A program made the position numbers and the translations under genes. A stretch of 64,000 nucleotides of DNA from Butyriboletus loyo (Eukaryota > Basidiomycota > Agaricomycetes > Boletales > Boletaceae). The DNA lies in the NCBI GenBank assembly GCA_038093515.1, contig JBBPSI010000016.1:62001-126000 (forward strand), written 5' to 3'. Every line of letters starts with the position of its first letter. The first letter of the stretch is position 1. A model generated the notes under the pieces. The model was not told the origin of the DNA. It was given only the letters and a program-made list of their open reading frames with translations, and did not search any database. Of this stretch, positions 24,489 through 38,100 are shown one piece after another.

Positions 24489-24739
24489 ATGGCGCACTCA
24501 ATTACCGCCTTCTTGATTTTAGGTGAAGACTACCAGCGGATACATACTTGAAGAATTATGCTTGTCTTTTTGTCGTCAGCGTTTTGCCATGCAAGGTCTA
24601 AATCATTGACTTGTGGATCTCATTACTCTGTCAGGTTAACTTTATCTTACAGTCACATCCACCTCTATTCGTCATTGTGCACAGATTAGTCTCTAGTTTC
24701 GTGGCATCACAGTCAGCGTGATCTCTAACTGATTTTCCA

Positions 24740-25791
24740 CTAAGCTGACCGAGACCCTGTGCAAATCAGTCCGAGAGGGTCACCCGTGAGCGGTTTGGGT
24801 TCAATGTTCAAAACGACGCACCCTTCTAGGTCCTGTACAATATAGTCGAGTCTGCCATCCATCTCCCTTAAGAGTGTCTCGGGTTTATGAGAAGTACACA
24901 CGGCGAGCGTTCGAGCGCCAGCAGCACGCCCTGCTTTGAGCCCAGACGGTGCATCCTCGATTACCAGGCCTGATGTTATATCATGATGGTTAGCGAATTC
25001 AGAATAATAGACAACCCACATTTCCCGGGGGGTATACCGAGCGTAGCTGCGCCGGCGATGTATGGGCCTGGCTTGGGTTTGCCCTCAGTGACATCGCCCG
25101 CTGTCACATAACCCTTCCGCGGTATCGGTATTGAGCACTTTGAGAGGGCGAGGCCCGCATAGAATCTAGACGCTAGAAGGACTGTCACCACCAGGTTAAA
25201 AAGACATTGTCGGAATAGGTACCTGACGTAACGATGGTCCATTTATCCGGTGCTATCTCACTGAGCTGGATTCGGACGGTAAGCCAGGATCGTGTGTTGC
25301 CAGCGAGTTCAATAGTTACCTCCTTCAGCAGTTTGAGTGCTCCGTTGAGGACTTGAGGACCTAGACCATCTCTTTGATTCGCTACTAGCAGTTCGAAACG
25401 CATGGTCTCTTTCTAGAACGGTTTGGATCTATACCTTGGCTCACGTACATCGATAAATGGGTCGACTCACCTCGATCTCTGTCTGATCCGCAATCCGGCA
25501 GTACTCGCGCAAGGTATCGGCCAGTCTCCTCCCGTGGGTTAGGTGAGCGATGTTGATAGGGAGATGTGTATAGTGTTTGCGGAATTCGTCCCAGGCATAG
25601 AGAACGCCGGGAGTGGAGTCGATGAGGGTGCTGCCATGAGGGATGATATCAGTAATTGAAAGACTTGGAGTCGACAGTCGTTACCCGTCCAGATCAAAGA
25701 GGATCTGCAGAAAAACAGTAAAGCCTGGTCAAGGAAAAGATAAAACTGTATTGCGTACTGCATCGACTTGAAACTTAGTCTCTTGTTCCAT
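24740..25791 (-). CDS. HAD-family phosphatase, glycerol-3-phosphatase-like (Gpp1/Dog type)
   Basis: The ATG at 25791 gives MEQETKFQVDA, joined across an intron to ILFDLDG and, past another intron, TLIDSTPGVLYAWDEF. DxDGT with the first Asp as nucleophile is HAD motif I. Helical cap residues follow (THGRRLADTLREYC), then WTIVTSGT (motif II Ser/Thr), GKPKPGPYIAGAATLGIPPG (motif III Lys) and LVIEDAPSGLKAGRAAGART (motif IV Asp pair). The C-terminus is extended (EPKPLTGDPLGLICTGS). The order and spacing fit fungal glycerol-1-phosphatase or 2-deoxyglucose-6-phosphatase enzymes, which act in glycerol production under osmotic stress. The exact substrate is not settled by sequence. About five short introns are present. 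Confidence 0.85.
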
Positions 25792-26137
25792 ACTGGATTA
25801 CGACGAACAATGCTGTGCGAGTTGATCGTCTCCATAGCCCGGATTTGGGTCCATCTAAACGAACCTTTCCCCCGACGTCGTTCTTCACTATTGTGTTGCG
25901 CGGTAGGAATGCCCATTGTCCATTGTTGTGCTATATCACGGCCTTCTAATAGACCTTCATTGTACCCGCACCACCCCGGCACTATAAGAACAGCCCAGCT
26001 GGCAGCCATGGCACATCTGAATCTCCTATCGCCTTGTGTTCTTTTGACTTCTCTTGCTCACCTTCGTTGTTCCTGAGGCATTGACTGCCCCCCCGTCCTT
26101 CGAACCCCACGATTCTAACCACGTATCATCGAAAATT
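25792..26137. promoter_or_regulatory. Divergent intergenic region, phosphatase and secreted protein
   Basis: 346 bp between two start codons facing away from each other. Reads as promoter and 5' UTR sequence. I see no clear TATA box or repeated operator. Confidence 0.35.
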
Positions 26138-27559
26138 ATGAGGTTCATCACGTTCTCCACACTATTGCTTTCGTCTCTGGCTTCGGCCCGTCCAAGCCTC
26201 AGACGTCGTCAGTCAAGTAGTTTCATGCAACAAAATGGTGTGGACGCCATCAATCTGAAGTAAGTCCAGTCTTGTCTGCGGCTACGCCTAATCCTTTTCT
26301 GATCACTCGTCACAGCAATCAGTTCAATTCTTTGACTGCTAACTCGTCCTGCACCTCTGGTAACACTTGTGTCAATGATCAATTCGCCCAATGTGTCAAC
26401 GGGAAATATGTCTTGACGCCCTGTAGTTCCGGTTTGATGTAAGTCTTCTCAGTGTTTCTCGCGACAGGCCAATGACCTATCAACCATTAGTTGTGCAGCA
26501 TTGCCGTTAGTTAACTCGCCCGGAACGAGTATCACTTGCACGACACAGACTGATCTGAATGCACGCATTGCCGCCACCGGAGCAACCAATGGTACCACTT
26601 CTGCCAATGCAACCGTTACCCCCTCTCCTATGACGGCGTCGCTTACCTCAACCCCGACGGCCTCGTCTGGTTCTGGCTTGACCAACTCAAGCAGTGCCCA
26701 GACGTCATTGACCCTCTTATCTTCAGTGATCGCCACAAACTTTTCGCAAAACGGTCTGAACACGAACAGTACAGAGGCTGGCGAAGTTGCTTCACTTACA
26801 TCCACGAATAACTTTATTAACTGGTGCGCTACGCTCCCCGACCTTCCCATCACCAATGGCCAGCAGCTCAAGAATGGTTCCTGTAACCCTGCTCCAATGG
26901 GGGCGATCCCTTCCATTTCCAACATGCCTAGCGTCAAGTTTGTCACGCCCGTCAACCTCGCTGTTGTCCCACCGAACACCACCTTTCAAATTACAGTGGC
27001 TGTCAGGAATCTCGCGACGGGTTACTTTGTCAATCCAGACACCAACTACTTGGCAGCACCTCAGCAACTCGATCCAACCACTGGTTTCATTCAGGGCCAT
27101 ACGCATGTCGTTGTTGAGGCTCTCGAAGCACTCAACCAGACTACTCCGACAGACCCAACCAAGTTCGCATTATTTGTGGCGCTGAACGACAAAGCCGATG
27201 CCAGCGGTCGTCTGTATGCCAATGTCACGGGTGGCCTTCCCGAGGGCACATACAAGATGACTACCATGATCGCCGCGATGAATCACCAATCTGCGGTGTT
27301 ACCGGCCGCCCAGCGCGGCGCTTCGGATGATACGATCTACGTGAGTCTGAGTTCGGGCCGTCCGTTGTGAAAAAGACGATCTGACATGTCACATTTATAG
27401 TTTACTGTCGCTGGTACAAGCCAAAATACCAACCCCACTCCCACCCAAACTCCGCAGCCCTCGAGGCCTGCCACTACCTCTCCCGTTGTCCCCTCTAGCA
27501 CCGCTAGTGTTACACAGACCGCTAGTCCAGGAAACGTCACTGAGACGTGCGACGAGTAG
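26138..27559 (+). CDS. Secreted protein with CBM19-like N-terminal domain
   Basis: Four exons (26138-26259, 26316-26438, 26491-27340, 27401-27559) give 417 aa. MRFITFSTLLLSSLASARPS followed by LRRRQ is a signal peptide with a Kex2-like RR site. NGVDAINLNNQFNSLTANSS, CTSGNTCVNDQFAQCVNGKY and CSSGLICAAL show the paired-Cys pattern of CBM19-type chitin-binding modules. A Ser/Thr/Asn-rich linker, probably O-glycosylated, leads to a conserved fungal domain (NFINWCATLPDLPITNGQQL, PSVKFVTPVNLAVVPPNTTF, IQGHTHVVVEALEALN). A Thr/Pro-rich tail follows. Similar basidiomycete proteins are known only as conserved secreted proteins. No catalytic motif is visible, so a wall or carbohydrate-binding role is an inference. 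No GPI site is obvious. Confidence 0.85.
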
Positions 27560-27831
27560 CTTCGCGTGCTTCTTGACTGATGGTCGTTGACCGACCACTC
27601 CAATAATCTAGTACCACTGGCATCTTTTTTTACAAACACACACTTGTATCGATATAGTCATTCGTAGCGGTAGTAAGTTGCTGTTTGATTGAATAATAAT
27701 GAAATGTATCTAGTGATCCGAATTCGGCCCAGTCCTCGCTTTACTTTGATCTGCAACTGCACTCACTTGTCTCAGAGTCCACCTCGTCTTTCGTATGTCG
27801 CTATCATTTCCCGACCCAGAGCATCACAGTC

Positions 27832-29043
27832 ATGAAATTTTCAGCCTTGTTCATGTCCGACTCGGACTCGAGGAGCACCGTCATCATCAAAGTCCCCGCG
27901 ACGTCTGCCAACATCGGACCAGGCTTTGATGTCGTCGGACTCTCTCTCTCTCTGTATTTAACGCTGACCGTCAGATTCGGGCCTCCCTCGACCGACCTCG
28001 TGAAAATCACCTACTCCGGAGAAGGGGCCGACGAAGTCCCCCTCGATCCCTATCGAAACCTAACGACCCGCGTAGCGCTCTACGTCCTGCGCTGCAACAA
28101 CCACCGCTCGTTTCCTCCAGCTCTCGTCAGTATCCATGCTGACAACCAAATACCCTTTGGCCGCGGGCTCGGCTCCTCGGGGGCAGCCGTCATCGCGGGG
28201 GTTCTCCTCGGGAATACACTCGGGCGACTCGATCTGTCTCGTGAACGGATACTCGACTATGCGCTCATGATAGAGAGGCATCCGGACAACGTGACAGCAG
28301 CACTCGTCGGTGGTTTCGTCGGATCGTACCTGCGAGAACTCGATCCTGTCGCTAGCGAGGCCGCCCGGGTGCCGCTATCGGAGGTGTTACCAGAGTACCC
28401 TCCCGATGCAGGAGAGGATTGGGGATTGTCCCCGCCCGTCCCTCCGTTTGGCATCGGACGCTTTGTTCGTTTCGGTTGGAGTCCTGCTATCAAAGCTGTG
28501 GCGATCATACCTCGGTTCGAGCTTAGTACCGCCAAGGCGAGAGATGTGTTACCCACAGAATACTCTCGAAAAGATCTCGTACGTGTGCTTGGTACAAGTA
28601 TGCCTCTGTCTAAATTGGCTGATGGGAAGTCTAGGTTTTCAACATGCAACGGCTCGCCGTGTTGACCACCGCGCTTGGACAATCACCCCCAGATCCCGAT
28701 CTCATCTACGAGGCGATGAAGGATCGTGTCCATCAACCGTATCGAAAAATGCTTGTATGTTTTTTCTGTCGTGTCATGGTCCGTGAGCGGCGGATTGAAC
28801 AGTGTCTGGCAGATTCCTGGTTTGCCAGAAGTAACATCGTCACTGACCCCACAATCACATCGTGGCCTACTTGGCATCTGTCTCTCAGGGGCAGGACCAA
28901 CAATCTTGGCTCTCGCAACTCACAATTTCGAGGCTATTGCAGAAGGGGCTCGTGTAATATTCGCGAGAGAGAACGTCCAAGTAGACTGGAAGCTACTTGA
29001 CGTTGTTGGCGGTAGTCAGTGTTACCCAGTGCAGGCAAACTAG
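27832..29043 (+). CDS. THR1: Homoserine kinase
   Basis: Three exons (27832-28578, 28635-28754, 28813-29043) give up to 365 aa. The GHMP kinase signatures are present: VPATSANIGPGFDVVGLSL at the N-terminus, the ATP-binding loop PFGRGLGSSGAAV, ERHPDNVTAALVGGFVGS, and the C-terminal GICLSGAGPTILAL. The enzyme phosphorylates homoserine in threonine synthesis. Two start codons are possible, 27832 and 27853 (MSDSDSRSTV); the second fits the family length better. The gene converges with the dynein gene, with 88 bp between stops. Confidence 0.94.
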
Positions 29044-29131
29044 ATGAACGTAGAAAAAAATGATGATTACTGGTCATACTGTAGTTTTGACATGCATGCA
29101 TTATACCTCCGGGTATCCTAAAGTCTAATAT

Positions 29132-32100
29132 TTAGCCTCTTGCATTGAGACAAACAGCCCTCATCGCGACAAGGGATGCCGAACTGCCATCGAAAGACAG
29201 GTCAACTGTGAACATGACATCACTGCGGTCACTATTCAAGTAGACCGGCAGTGTCACCAGGTTACTCTGATCAGTCTCCTCCTCCCCCTCTTGCACCCAA
29301 CGGATCTGGGATGCATTCAGGTGAACGGCCTCCCCATTGTTGAGCACAAGTTTCCCAGTTTCTGCATCCCACGCGGCTCCTTCCAATGTCAAACCTGACC
29401 ATCGTGATTAACAAAGTTGGACTAGAAACCGCTCTCTAGAACTCACCATCGATGATGAAGGCTCCCGGGTTGCTCATTTGACCAATGTCTAATCGCAGAC
29501 TCAGCGTCTCCAGACTCCAGCGCTTGCGGTGAGCTACAGCCTGCCGAGTAGCCGTGATATAAGCCTCTGGGAAGAACAGTCCTCCAAGCCAAACTTCAAC
29601 ATTAGACAACGACTGTTGCATCGTCGTAATCCCATCCAATTGGGCCAGGCGACGAGCAAGATCCGGAATCCACTCCGACACTGACATGACTTTGGGAACC
29701 TTGTATCGTCTCCAGTGTGTTGGAATGGTACCTAGATCATCTCAGGTTGATTCCGATCAAGGCAGCGTCGAATTCACCTTTAGTCAGGGAGCTCATTAAA
29801 GCACGGAGGTGATTGGTCTGCTTCAGTTCACCCTCGCAAACCTTGACGACATCCGCAAGGTCCTTGCGAACCTGGTCAAGCAACTTGCATCCGATAGACC
29901 CTTCCCGGAAGAACAGGCGATAAAGTGGATCTGGGTTATCGCTAGCTTGTTTGGGCAGTATACTCAGCGACTAGATAGAAGTGTCAGTAACATGTCAGTT
30001 TATTATGAGCAATGTATTCTTACTGATGGCAACTGGGTCAACCATTCGCGACACCGCTCGTACAGGTTGCGCATCCACGCGGGCTGCTGTGAAGATTGAC
30101 TCTTGGAAGGACTACCGGTGCTCGGAACCTCATCCTCATCATCGGCCAGTGTTCGCATCTTCCGTAGCTTACCGAGAAGCTCGTTACCTGTGACAAGTGA
30201 GCTTGGGTGCATCAAGCCAGCCCCAAGCGAACTCACCTTGTGCAACGGCAATGACTCTTTCTGCAGTGGGCGGCAGTGTCAGCCATGATGGCGGCTCACG
30301 ATCTGGTAACCCTTGCACCCATGACAGGAAGTGCTCGAGTTTAGTGCCATCAGGAGCTTCGAGAACCTGACTACTATTGATGCTAGGCACCAGGTTGAAA
30401 TCTACATTGTAAGCAGCCGGAGTAAACAGTTTGTCGACGAATGCATCGAGAATGCGCTGGTCGAAATCGCTGTCAATACGTCCACCATACACTGACTGTT
30501 TGATGAGTGTCCGGAGCGCATCCCATGGAATCGTGACAGGGTCAACATTAGCCCTCCCTTTGGCAACAGCGTTGAGCCATGTGTCGATAGTGCCAAAGGC
30601 GGAGGCCATATCGGAGTCGTTGAAGTCGTAGGTTTTGCTCCAACCAAGTGGAACATAGTGCAAACGTTCTTGCACAACGGCATGGAACCATGCGAGGAGG
30701 AAGTACAAACGGACCTTCTCCACAGGCCCTTGAGCAAGGCGCTGTGGGGGAATGGATCCCAGTGAGTCGAGTAAGTTAGCCTTGATTCCCGGTGGAGGCT
30801 CGTTCATGATGATACGAGACTGTCGGAGGATGTTGACAGGAATGGACGGGTTGGCTTCCATAGTTAAGAAGAGGCGGAAATTGCGATGAGGATTGAGGGT
30901 TTGAAGTTTCTTCTCCAGCTGTCCCAGCCATGAAGGCGCCAAGTGAACATTCTTGAGAAGGACCCATGTCCCTTGCCTTGATGCTGCAGCGATGGTTTGA
31001 TCTGCAAGAGTAAAGCCCTCTTGAGAGCCCATGGCAACCGAAGCTGACCGCGCTCCGACATTTTGTATGAGATTCTCGACACGGTAGCTCGCATCATAAC
31101 CAGTGACAGATACCAGAGCAAGTGGGGTCGTAGCAGGAACCTCGTTTCCAGCCATAGCGCCGAGGTCGAGTTCGGACGATAACTCATTCTGGAAAACAGT
31201 CCGCACGAACAATGCGGTGGATTGCAAGAGACGATCAGGTCGCAAGCACTTGACAATAAGCATCGAACGAAGGGCCTCCACAGCAGCTACCCGAATGTCA
31301 GGACACGAAGAACTTGTATCGGAGTGGACACGTACGTGTATTAGGCTCCCAGGGAAGAGGGACGGCCGTTTCAGGGTTTGCAGATTGTAGGAAAGGAACC
31401 CATTCTTCAGGACGCTCGATGACGTGATTGAGAACGGGCTTGAAGATACTTTGTTTCGCATAATTTTCAAGGTAGATCATCTGGTCCGGCGAGAGTATGG
31501 AGGAGACCGAATGCTCGCCCGAAGAGGCGTTAGACTTTCCAACGATTCCCTGGCCACTTTCAAGCAGGAACTCGAGTTCGTCGGCGATATCCTCAACACC
31601 TCGCAGTTTCACTTGTGCCAAAAGCACAGCGAGCATGACATAGTCGCGGTGAAGCAAAGCTCTCGAGGTTCGCTTGTACACAACCAAGAAGAGGTCGTTC
31701 AGTAGGATCTCCCGCCGTCTGTGGTAGTCCGTGACTTTCTTCAAGTTGGGATTATGATGGAGCACGTAGTCAAAAATGTCAAGGAAGAATCGAAGGGAGA
31801 ACTGATAAAAGTGATTGACGAGGCTGAGTTGTTCGAGAATGAAGAACACCGAACTACAGGCTTGTGCCAACGGCAGGTATTCAGCAGTCACTTGCTCGAC
31901 TTCCTTCATCACGATGTCTGTCTCCTCCACCTTGCGTGTGATATCTGCAGCTTCCCTTTTCAACGTTTCCAAGGTGCTGATGACTTTGTCGTCATCAAGA
32001 ATATTTCCAGTCGACTCGTTGAGAGCTTGCAGGAGCAACTTCTCCAATGTTCGGAGGCGAAGGCGGAATTCACCTTGGGCTTTCATGAGATCCGTTCTCT

Positions 32101-35100
32101 TGCGTTCAGTATCAGGCCGTTCCACTTTGAGCACTTGGTCCAATGATTGACTTTGGAGACTGCTACGCGTCATTGTGAAGTTGACGAATGTAACTCTGCT
32201 GCAGATGTCGGGGGAAAATTCGACCGATGGGTCCCGAGTCGAGAGGAACATTGTGAACGCAGGTGAGAAGTCGATGTCTTGGTTACCAATGCGAATGAGC
32301 ACACGGCCACCCGTTCTGCGAATCTCCTTGTTCAGGACGGCATTCAGGATGGGATCCAAATGCTCGACATCCTGGATAAGAATGGGGTTGCCGAATCGCA
32401 GAGCGCTCTCTAAAACTTTGAGGAAGGCTTCATCAAGGAAACTCGTGACCGTGATCTTGCGTTCCTTGTACTCATTGAGCAAGAAGGTTGTTGCCTGACC
32501 AGTGGGATCGATGATCAATGGGTAGCGGTTGAATCGTTTGAGCATGATCGCGTTCTCAGTGGTTAGGTTGTCGGCTGGAAGCGACTTGGATTGCCAGCTC
32601 AAGCGATCATCCGCAGTCGAGAGGTACTCCGTCAACGAAAGTTCCGGTTTAAACTTGATGTTGGCTTCGAGGAGGTGATTCGACCAATCCTGCCACATCA
32701 CCTCTCGGTAATGTTGGTCAAAGAAGCCACCATACGCAAGAAATGCTGCAGACAGCAACACATCACCAACGATGGTGCTCATTTCTGCATCGAAAGTGCG
32801 ACTTCCAGACTCCCATCGTCCCTTCTCCGAGGACAAGCTTTCGAGGAGCTTCATACTACGCTCAACCTTGCTCTGCACTCGCTCCATCTCAAATTTGATG
32901 GCCTGCATTTCCGAAATGAGAAGTGCGTATTCCTCCTTGTACTTGGCAATCTTCGCCTCTAGTTCGGCAACGATGGTAATGATTTGAGTGGCTTGTTTCT
33001 TCGTGGTCTCCGCCTGCGTTTCGAGGGATTGCACCTCGTTACGCAGAGGCTCGACCTTGTCAAGAATCTCAGAGAAGCGGACCTGCGCAAGCACCCACTT
33101 GACGAGAGGACCACAGGCTTTACTAGCACGTTGGACGGTCTCAAAGTTGAACGACGGTCGGCTCAGGAAATCTTTCTTCATGAGCTCACGAAGGGGCTTC
33201 GTCATTTGGTTATTAGTATCGAAGTTGACGATCCTCTGGATAAAGTCGTCCCGACGAATGATACCTTGTACCGTACGCCAGCTGTCGATCTTGTGACCGA
33301 GAATTGTGCAGACAGACTCCATGGCAAGCTTGACGGCCTCTGGCGGATTGGCCATCGTCCTTACTTCTTGTAAGTGTTGCCTCTTAATGTTACTGACAGC
33401 GGCTTGTGCTTCCAATACAGCAGGCTCTGCATCTGCGAGGTCAGCCATGACGACAGCACGACGTTGTGCGATGTTCTTGTCCTGTTCCACCAAAGCAGCC
33501 TGGATTTCGATAGACGCCGCCTTCTTCTGCTCAGCCTCCTGTTGGTCCGTAACCATACGCTTAAGCTTCTCGTTAGCTTCTGCATCCTTGGCTTGGAGTT
33601 GCGAGCGCTTTGTAGCAAGGCTCTTGCGAAGCTCCTCGACCTGTGTCACCGTGTCCTTGAGTTTGTCGAGACCAACATGGAGGTGACGTTGCTGTTCCTC
33701 AAGCTCATCGCGCTTCTCGTTGTAGAGCCTGACATAGTGATTGATGCTAAAGAACACTAATCAGGTCAATGGTTCAACTCCCATGGTATGAAAAGACTTA
33801 CAAGTCGAGGTAGTGCCGGGGAGTAACATAATTGTAGCGGCCTTGACGACGACTAATACGTTGATTGATCTGGTGCATTGACACATGCACGTAGACGAGA
33901 GCATTCACGACAGCAGTACGATGAACGGGAGGCATGGAAAGCTCGCGATAGGCAATAGGGAAATGAACAGGTGGGGAGTACGAAGATAGGTCCAAGTCCA
34001 ACGTATGGGTGAACTCCATGCCAACTTGGTAGAATGCCTGATCTGACCAGTCACCGAACCAGTCGAGGACACAACGGTTGAACAAGGCAGGCGACGTGGC
34101 GGCGCGGGACGCGAGACCATTTTCGGGCGGATTCATGGTGAAGACAACGTGAAGATTCTTCGCAACCTGCTGGGTAAACCATCGATACAGCTCCTCGTGC
34201 GAGTCGAGCATTAACCCATCCCTTTGCGACCCTTCCTTGCACGCCGTCATCAAAGCAGCATGCTCGTCACCCTCGAAGAGACCTGGCACCTCGGCGTTCG
34301 CAAGAAGTGTGTTCATGCGTTCCAGGAAACCCGAGTCAAGCACATTGGATTCGTCCATGATAAAGCAAATCTTCTCGCCCTTGCAACCAGCGCGCCTCAA
34401 TACGGTACGGAGATCGTCGTCGAAGTCGTCGCCAGTATACTTGTTCGAAACCTTGATCTGGAAAATGCTCAAGCCATTAAGCCAAGCAACGAAGCGAGAT
34501 AGCGTCGTCTAGCAGCATCGTCAGCCTTGTAGTACACACATTCAAAGTCTCGTCGATTACCTTGCCACTGCCACTAACACCAATCAACAATAGGTGACCC
34601 TGAACTTGACGGAACACGCGGTCAATCCTAAGGACATGATCAAGCACGTCGTTGAAAAGAACAAGGGGCACATCCAATTCTTCCTCATAAAAGACGCGCA
34701 AACGAGCCTTCGTATACTCGCGGAGAACTTCTCTGTCCACGGGAATGTAGTCCTTCGAGGTCCAATTGGAGAAGAGGATAGGTCGGTTCAGGGCTTCGTC
34801 ACGATTGATGGTCGGGAAATGTTCCATGGCGGCAAGGTCAATGTATTCGTCAGTCCACTGTTTTTCTTCCTCGGTGACGAGACGGTCTTGGAAGAGACGC
34901 AGTGCCTCGTGAGCCCAGATGCGCACCAAGCCCTCCACGGATAGAATCTCCAGGGGACGGATGGCTTCATAGATACCACGCACCCATCTCGTAAGTTCAC
35001 GAGGACTGTAGACGTAGTGAGCTTGAATATCAGAAGTGAAACGTTTCTGCGAAGCGAGGTAGAAAGAGACCATTGCATCCGTAAGAGGTTCAGCGTACGC

Positions 35101-38100
35101 CCGCAGTGTTGGGATGACCTTAAGAAGGGCACGGTTGTATGTACCATAAATCTGCTTGAGTGAGACCTCCCCTGGATAATCTACCATGACAAGCGGTGCA
35201 TGACGGAGGAAACGATGGCTAAGAGGAACACGCCCAGGATCGGTGGGCGGGTTACATGCACCGACGAACTGGATACGTTCGAGTTTAACCCACGACATGT
35301 CGCCTGCACGCCAATATCCACCACATTCAACCAATTGACGCAAGAATGAGATAACTCGCTGAGTGCCATACTTGTCTTGAGCTGGCAGGTTGATTTCATC
35401 ACAAAACACAACCAGCCAACGACCAATCTGCACTGGCGCAAGGATAACGCCGTTTGGAGTCTTTCTGTACTCGCAGTATTGCTCAAACGTCTTGAGAATG
35501 AGCTCGGGGGTAGTGGCACTGGAAAAGTTGAGGCCGACGACCTCCATGTCAGGAAGCTTGCGAAGGGCGCTGAAGAGCGTCATGGTCTTCCCTGAACCCG
35601 GAGGCCCACACAGCATGAGAGGCTTGTGCTCAGAGAGCCATGAGTATAGAACTTCCTCGTGGCGGACGGTATCCATGGTCGGAACGACGACATCAGCCGC
35701 GGTAACGGAGTGTGCGTCGATTTCAATCGAGGGCACCTTGGACTGCCAAGCAATCCAATCCCCTGTGGCGATCTGTACATCAAAGTCGATGAGGGACGCC
35801 TCAGTAGCCATCGGCGGTAGATCGATGCCGGTTTGTTTCCTCAGGAACTCGCCCATCTCCGCACGCAAGTCCAGCTTAGCATCACCAGAAAATGCCCAGA
35901 TGATGCTGACAAGCAGGCGCTTGGTGACATATTGTTCCACCTTTTCGGGCGGAAGGGGGAAATCCGAGTGTTGGATGTTGTACTCGATGATGTTACGTGC
36001 GGTCTTGTTGAGCAATGAAAAAAGCGTGTGAAGCGCACGAGTAGTCGTGAAGTCCATGATGTGATCGATAGATTCCGCAAATTCGAGAGCAGAACTGACA
36101 AGCTCTCTGTCTGCAAAGTAGCGCTCGAGGATGCCAGCAATTTGAATCTGGGTGGCAAGGTGGGTAGAACCCGAAGTTTCGCCACCGAAGATGTCAGCAC
36201 GACGTCCTGGTACATCGGCAGCATCCTCGTCGTCCGCGTCCAAGGGTACAGAGGAAAGTGTGTTGAGGTAATGGCGATAAACCATCGAAGGTTCAATAAC
36301 ATCCTCGCTGAACCAGATCATACCACAGCGACTGACAGTAGCGAGAGTCGCATAGCGCAAGTGCTCGACCTCAAACATGATCCGGACGTTGGGAGGCAGG
36401 TTCAGACGCTCACCATTAGGGAGCGTGAGTAGCTTGTTATCATCAAGAACACTGAAGATTGATCAGCTAACGATTCCAGCATTCAGCAAATGAACCGACC
36501 TATTCAGGTTCTCAACCCACTCCGGATCAACGTCACCATCGAATATAATCCAATGTCTCTTGGAACTCTCGCCACGCACATCGTCCACAATCTTGCGCAA
36601 AATATGCGTGAACAGACCATCATTCCACTCGCGCGTGGTTGGGTCAAGCGTGCCATAGAGTGCATCCTTGTGGATTGCTTTGGGATCAATGACATACGCA
36701 ACCCCTTCGGTGCCATCGAGTCTCTCCAATGCAGAGAGAAGGACTTGCCACGCATTTGTTTTGCCAGTACCGGAGGGACCGACCATCATAAGACCATGTT
36801 GGATCTTCTGGATTTGGTACAATTGGAGAATCTTGGCAATCCACCGCTCGCCATCCACAAGGCGCTTTTCAGCACAGACCTTCAAGATTTGCTCACGGAG
36901 CGCCTCCAGGTCGACGTGAACATAGTCTGTGCCAGGGAAGACATCTGCAAGCAAGCTGGAACCAGTTCAACATTTAGCATGTGAGGGATCTATGTCATCA
37001 TTAACCCTCACCTGGTGAGCAAAGGCACATCATCAGCAACCAGCTTTGGCACGATCGTCTCCGTGACACTCTGGATGACGATGATCTGCTCAGAAACAAC
37101 ATCCGAGAGCCCGTTGACACCATCCGTGTCCTCCAACTTGGCATTCTGCAGGCGTTCACGCTTGAGGATACCTGCGCTGGCAAGCACGGCCTTTAGTGCA
37201 CGTAGACCAAAGTCATAATGGGGTTGAGGCGAAAGCTGCTCGTCACAGAGGTTGAAGAATGGTACGATCTTGGACGCAAGGGATTCGGCAGTCCGGAAAC
37301 CTTGAGAAAAGAGCATGACTTGGGCGATGAGCTCGCGATCGGGCCTTGTCATTGCCATTCTATGGAACTAGTCAGAGTGATCGTTTACGTGGCAGGGACA
37401 TGAACGCACGGTCGGAAAAGCTTGGTCAAGTTTGGTGGCAAAGTTGATCGTCCAGCGTAGTTGGGGTTAGTAGTAATAAAAATACCTAATCTCTATGCTT
37501 AGGTGGGCCGAACAGCAACTTCGTAGATGAACGTACCGATGTTCTTGTTGATCCTCAAACTCTTCCCAACGAGCTCAATCTCAATATTGGGATTCTTGGC
37601 GAGAGCAGCTAGTCCTTGTTGGATGCTCTGCACTTGTTGCGAGACAGCACTCAAAATACGCTCCTCCAGTCGGTTGAACTCGTCAAAGCATCCCCACGCT
37701 CCGACCTGACAAAGACCGACAAAGATGCGACCCATGGCCTGGAAATCGAATGTCTCGTCGCAACAGAATACCAACACAAACCGACCGAGCTGTACACCAA
37801 GGGCCTTGACGGATTCAGTTTTGCCTGGAGTCAATGGTTAGAGAACAAGTCTGCTACTAGGACTCAACAGAGGTACCTGTGCCAGCTGGACCAAATGGAG
37901 AACCACCGAGCTGGCTGTCTAAAGCCTGAGTTAGGGTGAGGTAGACCCGATCTGTCAACGGTGTTTGGACAAGACGATCTGGAACCCCCAAATACTCCCA
38001 GCCGTAAGGGAATATCGCATTCGCGACTCGGATAACTAAACGGTCCAGAGGATTCTCGGCTGAACGTTCCAAGTAGAAACGCATTTGCGAGAGCCACGTG

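Noticed and set aside
31298..35600. Many long plus-strand frames inside the dynein gene (for example 35390-36031)
   Set aside because: They are antisense shadows of the highly biased dynein exons; the minus strand carries unmistakable dynein homology across the same bases.
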